Positions 10,454 to 22,400 of a stretch of DNA of 64,000 nt are shown here, piece after piece (position 1 is the stretch's first letter; the number at the start of each line of letters is the position of its first letter). The position numbers and the translations under genes were made by a program. Under the pieces are notes generated by a model, which saw nothing but the letters and a program-made list of their open reading frames with translations, did no database searches and was not told the DNA's origin. The stretch covers positions 1 through 64,000 of the forward strand of contig JAXGGA010002827.1 in the NCBI GenBank assembly GCA_038373865.1. The letters run 5' to 3'. This DNA is from Uloborus plumipes (Eukaryota; Arthropoda; Arachnida; Araneae; Uloboridae).

Positions 10454-13400
10454 CGGGGAATCGGTTCTGTGGGCAAGAATCCTCTAGCATCATCTGAAAA
10501 TGTAAAAGTCTTCACGGATATTTTCGTTCAAGAACTGGTGAAGTCGGAAGCATTTGATAATCAAGAAGATGTAGACATTGAAAATGTGACAGGAGTCCTA
10601 GCGGAAGCAATAAGAGCCATGATGGAAGAAGGAACGGCATCATCTATACAAGTTAAGACAATGACGGCAGCTTTTGCTTCAGCAATAGCAGACATAGTTG
10701 TTGAAGAAAGTAACGGAGAATCAAGTACGAAAATAAAAACGAAAGCTGTAATAGATGCTATCAAAACGGGTTTTCAGCAAACAACGGGAAAAATTGATGC
10801 AGATTTTATCAATGAAGTAGAGCAGCTTATTCAGCTTTTTGCAAAACTCAAAGCAAATGAAAGGGGAAGTACGCAAAACGTCCAAAGCAAAGGACAAGCA
10901 AATAGAAATTATCATCACCACAATAGAAGACGAAAAATAATCTCCCAGACAGAGAAACAACAGCATCCTGCAAAATCAACTATCATAGGTTCAAGCTCTA
11001 CAGGTTCTTCAAGCAAAAACTACAATAAGGACAACGGTAGTTTTATGGAAAATATAGGCAACAGAAATTTTGAGAATGGCAATACTGCGGCCTCAACCAG
11101 TATTGAGGAAGAATCAGGCAAAGGAGAAAAAAAATCAATCGCTGAATCTGAATCTATCTCAGGAAGAGAATCTGGTGGAGCAGCATCTGCATCGGAATCG
11201 TCCGGAGGTGGTGCAGCTGCATCATCTGCAGCGGAACCGGAAGGGGATGGCGAGAAAGACACCGAGGCCTCAAACAGTTCGGGGGGCGAAGAGAATGAAG
11301 AGGAAGGCACTTTAGACGTTGAAGTCGACGACCTGCTATTAGTTGATGTTGGACTTGAGGAAGAATCAGGCAACGGAGAAGAAGAATCAGGCAAAGGAGA
11401 AGAAGAATCAGGCAAAGATGAAGAAGAATCAGTTGCTGAATCTGAATCTGTCTCAGGAGGAGAATCTGGTGGTGCAGCATCCGCATCGGAATCTTCTGGA
11501 GGTGGTGCAGCTGCATCATCTGCAGCAGAATCGGAAGGGGATGGCGAGAAAGACACCGAGGCCACAAACAGTTTGGGCGGCGAAGAGAATGAAGAGGAAG
11601 GCACTCTAGACGTTGAAGTCGACGACCTGCTGTTGGTTGATGTTGGACTTGAGGAAGAATCAGGCAACGGAGAAGAAGAATCAGGCAAAGGAGAAGAAGA
11701 ATCAGGCGAAGGAGAAGAAGAATCAGGCAAAGGAGAAGAAGAATCAGGCAAAGGAGAAGAAAAATCTGTAGCTGAATCTGAATCTGTCTCAGGAGGAGAA
11801 TCTGGTGGTGTCGCATCTGAATCGGAATCTTCTGGAGGTGGTGCAGCTGCATCATCTGCAGCAGAATCGAAAGGGAATGGAGAGAAAGACACCGAGGCCT
11901 CAAACAGTTCGGGCGGCGAAGAGAATGAAGAGGAAGGCACTCTAGACGTTGACGTCGACGACCTGCTATTAGTTGATGTTGGACTTGGGGAAGAATCAGG
12001 CAACGGAGAAGAAGAATCAGGCAAAGGAGAAGAAGAATCAGGCGAAGGAGAAGAAGAATCAGGCAAAGGAGAAGAAGAATCAGGCAAAGGAGAAGAAGAA
12101 TCAGTTGCTGAAACTGAATCTGTCTCAGGAGGAGAATCTGGTGGTGCAGCATCCGCATCGGAATATTCTGGAGGTGGTGCAGCTGCATCATCTGCAGCAG
12201 AATCGGAAGGGGATGGCGAGCAAGGCACCGCTGCTTCCGCGGCCTCAACCAGTTCGGGCGGCGAAGAGAATGAAGAGGAAGGCACTTTAGACGTTGAAGT
12301 CGACGACCTGCTGTTAGTTGATGTTGGACTTGAGGAAGAGTCAGGCAACGGAGAAGAAGAATCAGGCAAAGGAGAAGAAGAATCAGGCAACGGAGAAGAA
12401 GAATCAGTCGAAGGAGAAGAAGAATCAGGCAAAGGAGAAGAAGCATCAGGCAAAGGAGAAGAAGAATCAGGCAAAGGAGAAGAAGAATCAGTTGCTGAAT
12501 CTGAATCTGTCTCAGGAGGAGAATCTGGTGGTGCAGCATCCGCATCGGAATCTTCTGGAGGTGGTGCAGCTGCATCATCTGCATCAGAATCGGAAGGGGA
12601 TGGCGAGAAAGACACCGAGGCCTCAAACAGTTCGGGCGGCGAAGAGAATGAAGAAGAAGGCAATTTAGACGTTGACGTCGACGACCTGCTATTAGTTGAT
12701 GTTGGACTTGAGGAAGAATCAGGCAAAGGAGAAGAAGAATCAGTTGCTGAATCTGAATCTGTCTCAGGAGGAGAATCTGGTGGTGCCGCATCTGAATCGG
12801 AATCTTCTGGAGGTGGTGATATTGCATCATCTGCAGCAGAATCGGAAGGGGATGGAGAGAAAGACACCGAGGCCTCAAACAGTTCGGGCGGCGAAGAGAA
12901 TGAAGAAGAAGGCACTCTAGACGTTGACGTCGACGACCTGCTATTAGTTGATGTTGGACTTGAGGAAGAATCAGGCAAAGGAGAAGAAGAATCAGTTGCT
13001 GAATCTGAATCTGTCTCAGGAGGAGAATCTGGTGGTGCCGCATCTGAATCGGAATCTTCTGGAGGTGGTGCAGCTGCATCATCTGCAGCAGAATCGGAAG
13101 GGGATGGAGAGAAAGACACCGAGGCCTCAAACAGTTCGGGCGGCGAAGAGAATGAAGAGGAAGGCACTTTAGACGTTGAAGTCGACGACCTGCTATTAGT
13201 TGATGTTGGACTTGAGGAAGAATCAGGCAAAGGAGAAGAAGAATCAGTTGCTGAATCTGAATCTGTCTCAGGAGGAGAATCTGGTGGTGCCGCATCTGAA
13301 TCGGAATCTTCTGGAGGTGGTGCAGCTGCATCATCTGCAGCAGAATCGGAAGGGGATGGAGAGAAAGACACCGAGGCCTCAAACAGTTCGGGCGGCGAAG

Positions 13401-16400
13401 AGAATGAAGAGGAAGGCACTTTAGACGTTGAAGTCGACGACCTGCTATTAGTTGATGTTGGACTTGAGGAAGAATCAGGCAAAGGAGAAGAAGAATCAGT
13501 TGCTGAATCTGAATCTAACTCAGGAGGAGAATCTGGTGGTGAAGCATCTGCATCGGAATCGTCTGGAGGTGGTGCAGCTGCATCATCTGCAGCAGAATCG
13601 GAAGGGGATGGCGAGAAAGACACCGAGGCCACAAACAGTTCGGGCGGCGAAGAGAATGAAGAGGAAGGCACTTTAGACGTTGAAGTCGACGACCTGCTAT
13701 TAGTTGATGTTGGACTTGAGGAAGAATCAGGCAAAGGAGAAGAAGAATCAGTTGCTGAATCTGAATCTAACTCAGGAAGAGAATCTGGTGGTGAAGCATC
13801 TGCATCGGAATCGTCTGGAGGTGGTGCAGCTGAATCATCTGCAGCAGAATCGGAAGGGGATGGCGAGAAAGACACCGAGGCCACAAACAGTTCGGGCGGC
13901 GAAGAGAATGAAGAGGAAGGCACTTTAGACGTTGAAGTCGACGACCTGCTATTAGTTGATGTTGGACTTGAGGAAGAATCAGGCAAAGGAGAAGAAGAAT
14001 CAGTTGCTGAATCTGAATCTAACTCAGGAAGAGAATCTGGTGGTGAAGCATCTGCATCGGAATCGTCTGGAGGTGGTGCAGCTGCATCATCTGCAGCAGA
14101 ATCGGAAGGGGATGGCGAGAAAGACACCGAGGCCACAAACAGTTCGGGCGGCGAAGAGAATGAAGAGGAAGGAACTTTAGACGTTGAAGTCGACGACCTG
14201 TTGTTAGTTGATGTTGGACTTGAGGAAGAATCAGGCAACGGAGAAGAAGAATCAGGCAACGGAGAAGAAGAATCCGGCGAAGGAGAAGAAGAATCAGGCA
14301 AAGGAGAAGAAGAATCAGGCAAAGGAGAAGAAGAATCAGTTGCTGAATCTGAATATGTCTCAGGAGGAGAATCTGGTGGTGCCGCATCTGCATCGGAATC
14401 TTCTGGAGGTGGTGCAGCTGCATCATCTGCAGCAGAATCGGAAGGGGATGGAGAGAAAGACACCGAGGCCTCAAACAGTTCGGGCGGCGAAGAGAATGAA
14501 GAGGAAGGCACTTTAGACGTTGACGTCGACGACCTGCTATTAGTTGATGTTGGACTTGAGGAAGAATCAGGCAAAGGAGAAGAAGAATCAGTTGCTGAAT
14601 CTGAATCTATCTCAGGAGGAGAATCTGGTGGTGCCGCATCAGCATCGGAATCTTCTGGAGGTGGTGCAGCTGCATCATCTGCAGCAGAATCGGAAGGGGA
14701 TGGCGAGAAAGACACCGAGGCCACAAACAGTTCGGGCGGCGAAGAGAATGAAGAGGAAGGCACTTTAGACGTTGAAGTCGACGACCTGCTGTTAGTTGAT
14801 GTTGGACTTGAGGAAGAATCAGGCAACGGAGAAGAAGAATCAGGCAAAGGAGAAGAAGAATCAGGCGAAGGAGAAGAAGAATCAGACAAAGAAGAAGAAG
14901 AATCAGGCAAAGGAGAAGAAGAATCAGGCAAAGGAGAAGAAGAATCAGGCAAAGGAGAAGAAGAATCAGTTGCAGAATCTGAATCTGTCTCAGGAGGAGA
15001 ATCTGGTGGTGCAGCATCCGCATCGGAATCTTCTGGAGGTGGTGCAGCTGCATCATCTGCATCAGAATCGGAAGGGGATGGCGAGAAAGACACCGAGGCC
15101 TCAAACAGTTCGGGCGGCGAAGAGAATGAAGAGGAAGGCACTTTAGACGTTGAAGTCGACGACCTGCTGTTAGTTGATGTTGGACTTGAGGAAGAGTCAG
15201 GCAACGGAGAAGAAGAATCAGGCAAAGGAGAAGAAGAATCAGCCAAAGGAGAAGAAGAATCAGGCAAAGGAGAAGAAGAATCAGTTGCTGAATCTGAATC
15301 TAACTCAGGAGGAGAATCTGGTGGTGAGGCATCTGCATCGGAATCGTCTGGAGGTGGTGCAGCTGCATCATCTGCAGCAGAATCGGAAGGGGATGGCGAG
15401 AAAGACACCGAGGCCTCAAACAGTTCGGGCGGCGAAGAGAATGAAGAGGAAGGCACTTTAGACGTTGAAGTCGACGACCTGCTGTTGGTTGATGTTGGAC
15501 TTGAGGAAGAATCAGGCAACGGAGAAGAAGAATCAGGCAAAGGAGAAGAAGAATCAGGCGAAGGAGAAGAAGAATCAGGCAAAGGAGAAGAAGAATCAGT
15601 TGCAGACTCTGAATCTGTCTCTGGAGGAGAATCTGGTGGTGCAGCATCTGCATCGGAATCGTCTGGAGGTGGTGCAGCTTCATCATCTGCAGCGGAATCG
15701 GAAGGGGATGGCGAAAAAGACACCGAGGCCTCAAACAGTTCGGGCGGCGAAGAGAATGAAGAGGAAGGCACTTTAGACGTTGAAGTCGACGACCTGCTGT
15801 TAGTTGATGTTGGACTTGAGGAAGAGTCAGGCAACGGAGAAGAAGAATCAGGCAAAGGAGAAGAAGAATCAGGCGAAGGAGAAGAAGAATCAGGCAAAGA
15901 AGAAGAAGAATCAGGCAAAGGAGAAGAAGAATCAGTGAAAGGAGAAGAAGAATCAGGCAAAGGAGAAGAAGAATCAGTTGCAGAATCTGAATCTGTCTCA
16001 GGAGGAGAATCTGGTGGTGCAGCATCCGCATCGGAATCTTCTGAAGGTGGTGCAGCTGCATCATCTGCAGCAGAATCGGAAGGGGATGGCGAGAAAGACA
16101 CCGAGGCCTCAAACAGTTCGGGCGGTGAAGAGAATGAAGAGGAAGGCACTTTAGACGTTGAAGTCGACGACCTGCTGTTAGTTGATGTTGGACTTGAGGA
16201 AGAGTCAGGCAACGGAGAAGAAGAATCAGGCAAAGGAGAAGAAGAATCAGACAAAGGAGAAGAAGAATCAGTTGCTGAATCTGCAGCGGAATCGTCTGGA
16301 GGTGGTGCAGCTGCATCATCTGCAGCAGAATCGGAAGGGGATGGCGAGAAAGACACCGAGGCCTCAAACAGCTCGGGCGGCGAAGAGAATGAAGAGGAAG

Positions 16401-19400
16401 GCATTTTAGACGTTGAAGTCGACGACCTGCTGTTAGTTCATGTTGGACTTGAGGAAGAGTCAGGTAACGGAGAAGAAGAATCAGGCAAAGGAGAAGAAGA
16501 ATCAGGCGAAGGAGAAGAAGAATCAGGCAAAGGAGAAGAAGAATCAGGCAAAGGAGAAGAAGAAACAGGCAAAGGAGAAGAAGAATCAGGCAAAGGAGAA
16601 GAAGAATCAGGCAAAGGAGAAGAAGAATCAGGCAAAGGAGAAGAAGAATCAGTTGCTGAATTTGCATCGGAATCGTCTGGAGATGGTGCAGCTGCATCAT
16701 CTGCAGCAGAATCGGAAGGGGATGGCGAGAGAGACACCGAGGCCTCAAACAGTTCGGGAGGCGAAGAGAATGAAGAGGAAGGCACTTTAGACGTTGAAGT
16801 CGACGACCTGCTGTTAGTTGATGTTGGACTTGAGGAAGAGTCAGGCAACGGAGAAGAAGAATCAGGCAAAGGAGAAGAAGAATCAGGCGAAGGAGAAGAA
16901 GAATCAGGCAAAGAAGAAGAAGAATCAGGCAAAGGAGAAGAAGAATCAGGCAAAGGAGAAGAAGAATCAGGCAAAGGAGAAGAAGAATCAGTTGCAGAAT
17001 CTGAATCTGTCTCAGGAGGAGAATCTGGTGGTGCAGCATCCGCATCGGAATCTTCTGAAGGTGGTGCAGCTGCATCATCTGCAGCAGAATCGGAAGGGGA
17101 TGGCGAGAAAGACACCGAGGCCTCAAACAGTTCGGCCGGCGAAGAGAATGAAGAGGAAGGCACTTTAGACGTTGAAGTCGACGACCTGCTGTTAGTTGAT
17201 GTTGGACTTGAGGAAGAGTCAGGCAACGGAGAAGAAGAAGCAGGCGAAGGAGAAGAGGAATCAGGCAAAGGAGAAGAAGCATCAGGCAAAGAAGAAGAAG
17301 AATCAGGCAGAAGAGAAGAAGAATCAGTTGCTGAATCTGAATCTGTCTCAGGAGGAGAATCTGGTGGTGCAGCATCCGCATCGGAATCTTCTGGAGGTGG
17401 TGCAGCTGCATCATCTGCAGCAGAATCGGAAGGGGATGGCGAGAAAGACACCGAGGCCTCAAACAGTTCGGGCGGCGAAGAGAATGAAGAAGAAGGCAAT
17501 TTAGACGTTGACGTCGACGACCTGCTATTAGTTGATGTTGGACTTGAGGAAGAATCAGGCAAAGGAGAAGAAGAATCAGTTGCTGAATCTGAATCTATCT
17601 CAGGAGGAGAATCTGGTGGTGCCGCATCAGAATCGGAATCTTCTGGAGGTGGTGCAGCTGCATCATCTGCAGCAGAATCGGAAGGGGATGGAGAGAAAGA
17701 CACCGAGGCCTCAAACAGTTCGGGCGGCGAAGAGAATGAAGAGGAAGGCACTTTAGACGTTGAAGTCGACGACCTGCTGTTAGTTGATGTTGGACTTGAG
17801 GAAGAGTCAGGCAACGGAGAAGAAGAATCAGGCAAAGGAGAAGAAGAATCAGGCGAAGGAGAAGAAGAATCAGGCAAAGGAGAAGAAGAATCAGGCAAAG
17901 GAGAAGAAGAATCAGGCAAAGGAGAAGAAGAATCAGTTGCAGAATCTGAATCTGTCTCAGGAGGAGAATCTGGTGTGCAGCATCCGCATCGGAATCGTCT
18001 GAGGTGGTGCAGCTGCATCATCTGCAGCAGAATCGGAAGGGGATGGCGAGAAAGACACCGAGGCCTCAAACAGTTCGGGCGGCGAAGAGAATGAAGAGGA
18101 AGGCACTTTAGACGTTGAAGTCGACGACCTGCTGTTAGTTGATGTTGGACTTGAGGAAGAGTCAGGCAACGGAGAAGAAGAATCAGGCAAAGGAGAAGAA
18201 GAATCAGGCAGAGAAGATCAGGCAAAGGAGAAGAAGAATCAGGCAAAGGAGAAGAAGAATCAGGCAAAGGAGAAGAAGAATCAGTTGCTGAATCTGCATC
18301 GGAATCGTCTGGAGGTGGTGCAGCTGCATCATCTGCAGCAGAATCGGAAGGGGATGGCGAGAAAGACACCGAGGCCTCAAACAGTTCGGGCGGCGAAGAG
18401 AATGAAGAGGAAGGCACTTTAGACGTTGAAGTCGACGACCTGCTGTTAGTTGATGTTGGACTTGAGGAAGAGTCAGGCAACGGAGAAGAAGAATCAGGCA
18501 AAGGAGAAGAAGAATCAGGCGAAGGAGAAGAAGAATCAGGCAAAGGAGAAGAAGAATCAGTTGCAGACTCTGAATCTGTCTCTGGAGGAGAATCTGGTGG
18601 TGCAGCATCTGCATCGGAATCGTCTGGAGGTGGTGCAGCTGCATCATCTGCAGCAGAATCGGAAGGGGATGGCGAGAAAGACACCGAGGCCTCAAACAGT
18701 TCGGGCGGCGAAGAGAATGAAGAGGAAGGCACTTTAGACGTTGAAGTCGACGACCTGCTGTTAGTTGATGTTGGACTTGAGGAAGAGTCAGGCAACGGAG
18801 AAGAAGAATCAGGCAAAGGAGAAGAAGAATCAGGCGAAGGACAAGAAGAATCAGGCAAAGGAGAAGAAGAATCAGGCAAAGGAGAAGAAGAATCAGGCAA
18901 AGGAGAAGAAGAATCAGTTGCTGAATCTGAATCTGTCTCTGGAGGAGAATCTGGTGGTGCAGCATCTGCATCGGAATCGTCTGGAGGTGGTGCAGCTGCA
19001 TCATCTGCAGCGGAATCGGAAGGGGATGGCGAGAAAGACACCGAGGCCTCAAACAGTTCGGGCGGCGAAGAGAATGAAGAGGAAGGCACTTTAGACGTTG
19101 AAGTCGACGACCTGCTGTTAGTTGATGTTGGACTTGAGGAAGAGTCAGGCAACGGAGAAGAAGAATCAGGCAAAGGAGAAGAAGAATCAGGCGAAGGAGA
19201 AGAAGAATCAGGCAAAGGAGAAGAAGAATCAGGCAAAGGAGAAGAAGAATCAGGCAAAGGAGAAGAAGAATCAGGCAAAGGAGAAGAAGAATCAGGCAAA
19301 GGAGAAGAAGAATCAGGCAAAGGAGAAGAAGAATCAGTTGCTGAATCTGAATCGGAATCTTCTGGAGGTGGTGCAGCTGCATCATCTGCAGCAGAATCGG

Positions 19401-22400
19401 AAGGGGATGGAGAGCAAGGCACCGCTGCTTCCGCGGCCTCAACCAGTTCGGGTGGCGAAGAGAATGAAGAGGAAGGCACTTTAGACGTTGAAGTCGACGA
19501 CTTGCTGTTAGTTGATGTTGGACTTGAGGAAGAGTCAGGTAACGGAGAAGAAGAATCAGGCCAAGGAGAAGAAGAATCAGGCGAAGGAGAAGAAGAATCA
19601 GGCAAAGGAGAAGAATCAGGCAAAGGAGAAGAAGAATCAGGCAAAGGAGAAGAAGAATCAGTTGCTGAATCTGCATCGGAATCGTCTGGAGGTGGTGCAG
19701 CTGCATCGTCTGCAGCAGAATCGGAAGGGGATGGCGAGAAAGACACCGAGGCCTCAAACAGTTCAGGCGGCGAAGAGAATGAAGAGGAAGGCACTTTAGA
19801 CGTTGAAGTCGACGACCTGCTGTTAGTTGATGTTGGACTTGAGGAAGAGTCAGGCAACGGAGAAGAAGAATCAGGAGGATCAGGCAAAGGAGAAGAAGAA
19901 TCAGGCAAAGGAGAAGAAGAATCAGGCAAAGGAGAAGAAGAATCAGTTGCTGAATCTGAATCGGAATCTTCTGGAGGTGGTGCAGCTGCATCATCTGCAG
20001 CAGAATCGGAAGGGGATGGAGAGCAAGGCACCGCTGCTTCCGCGGCCTCAACCAGTTCGGGTGGCGAAGAGAATGAAGAGGAAGGCACTTTAGACGTTGA
20101 AGTCGACGACCTGCTGTTAGTTGATGTTGGACTTGAGGAAGAGTCAGGCAACGGAGAAGAAGAATCAGGCAAAGGAGAAGAAGAATCAGGCAAAGGAGAA
20201 GAAGAATCAGTTGCTGAATCTGAATCTGTCTCTGGAGGAGAATCTGGTGGTGCAGCATCTGCATCGGAATCGTCTGGAGGTGGTGCAGCTGCATCATCTG
20301 CAGCGGAATCGGAAGGGGATGGCGAGAAAGACACCGAGGCCTCAAATAGTTCGGGCGGCGAAGAGAATGAAGAGGAAGGCACTTTCGACGTTGAAGTCGA
20401 CGATCTGCTGTTAGTTGATGTTGGACTTGAGGAAGAGTCAGGCAACGGAGAAGAAGAATCAGGCAAAGGAGAAGAAGAATCAGGCAAAGGAGAAGAAGAA
20501 TCAGGCAAAGGAGAAGAAGAATCAGTTGCTGAATCTGAATCGGAATCTTCTGGAGGTGGTGCATCTGCATCATCTGCAGCAGAATCGGAAGGGGATGGAG
20601 AGCAAGGCACCGCTGCTTCCGCGGCCTCAACCAGTTCGGGTGGCGAAGAGAATGAAGAGGAAGGCACTTTAGACGTTGAAGTCGACGACCTGCTGTTAGT
20701 TGATGTTGGACTTGAGGAAGAGTCAGGTAACGGAGAAGAAGAATCAGGCCAAGGGGAAGAAGAATCAGGCGAAGGAGAAGAAGAATCAGGCAAAGGAGAA
20801 GAAGAATCAGGCAAAGGAGAAGAAGAATCAGGCAAAGGAGAAGAAGAATCAGTTGCTGAATCTGCATCGGAATCGTCTGGAGGTGGTGCAGCTGCATCGT
20901 CTGCAGCAGAATCGGAAGGGGATGGCGAGAAAGACACCGAGGCCTCAAACAGTTCAGGCGGCGAAGAGAATGAAGAGGAAGGCACTTTAGACGTTGAAGT
21001 CGACGACCTGCTGTTAGTTGATGTTGGACTTGAGGAAGAGTCAGGCAACGGAGAAGAAGAATCAGGCAAAGGAGAAGAAGAATCAGGCAAAGGAGAAGAA
21101 GAATCAGGCAAAGGAGAAGAAGAATCAGGCAAAGGAGAAGAAGAATCAGTTGCTGAATCTGAATCGGAATCTTCTGGAGGTGGTGCAGCTGCATCATCTG
21201 CAGCAGAATCGGAAGGGGATGGAGAGCAAGGCACCGCTGCTTCCGCGGCCTCAACCAGTTCGGGTGGCGAAGAGAATGAAGAGGAAGGCACTTTAGACGT
21301 TGAAGTCGACGACCTGCTGTTAGTTGATGTTGGACTTGAGGAAGAGTCAGGCAACGGAGAAGAAGAATCAGGCAAAGGAGAAGAAGAATCAGGCGAAGGA
21401 CAAGAAGAATCAGGCAAAGGAGAAGAAGAATCAGGCGAAGGAGAAGAAGAATCAGGCAAAGGAGAAGAAGAATCAGGCAAAGGGGAAGAAGAATCAGGCG
21501 AAGGAGAAGAAGAATCAGGCGAAGGAGAAGAAGAATCAGGCCAAGGAGAAGAAGAATCAGGCGAAGGAGAAGAAGAATCAAGCAAAGAAGAAGAAGAATC
21601 AGGCAAAGGAGAAGAAGAATCAGGCAAAGGAGAAGAAGAATCAGGCAAAGGAGAAGAAGAATCAGTTGCTGAATCTGCATCGGAATCGTCTGGAGGTGGT
21701 GCAGCTGCATCATCTGCAGCAGAATCGGAAGGGGATGGCGAGAAAGACACCGAGGCCTCAAACAGTTCAGGCGGCGAAGAGAATGAAGAGGAAGGCACTT
21801 TAGACGTTGAAGTCGACGACCTGCTGTTAGTTGATGTTGGACTTGAGGAAGAGTCAGGCAACGGAGAAGAAGAATCAGGCAAAGGAAAAGAAGAATCAGG
21901 CAAAGGAGAAGAAGAATCAGGCAAAGGAGAAGAAGAATCAGGCAAAGGAGAAGAAGAATCAGTTAATGAATCTGAATCGGAATCTTCTGGAGGTGGTGCA
22001 GCTGCATCATCTGCAGCAGAATCGGAAGGGGATGGAGAGCAAGGCACCGCTGCTTCCGCGGCCTCAACCAGTTCGGGCAGCGAAGAGAATGAAGAGGAAG
22101 GCACTTTAGACGTTGAAGTCGACGACCTGCTGTTAGTTGATGTTGGACTTGAGGAAGAGTCAGACAACGGAGAAGAAGAATCAGGCAAAGGAGAAGAAGA
22201 ATCAGGCGAAGGAGAAGAAGAATCAGGCAAAGGAGAAGAAGAATCAGGCAAAGGAGAAGAAGAATCAGGCAAAGGAGAAGAAGAATCAGTTGCTGAATCT
22301 GAATCTGTCTCTGGAGGAGAATCTGGTGGTGCAGCATCTGCATCGGAATCGTCTGGAGGTGGTGCAGCTGCATCATCTGCAGCGGAATCGGAAGGGGATG

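Noticed and set aside
11020..16404. Antisense ORF of 1794 codons
   Set aside because: Same cause: the complement of the stop-poor repeat, with no independent start context or domains.
18095..18217. An intron spanning the frame break
   Set aside because: No convincing splice pair is needed or seen; the segment is ordinary repeat sequence with three small deletions.
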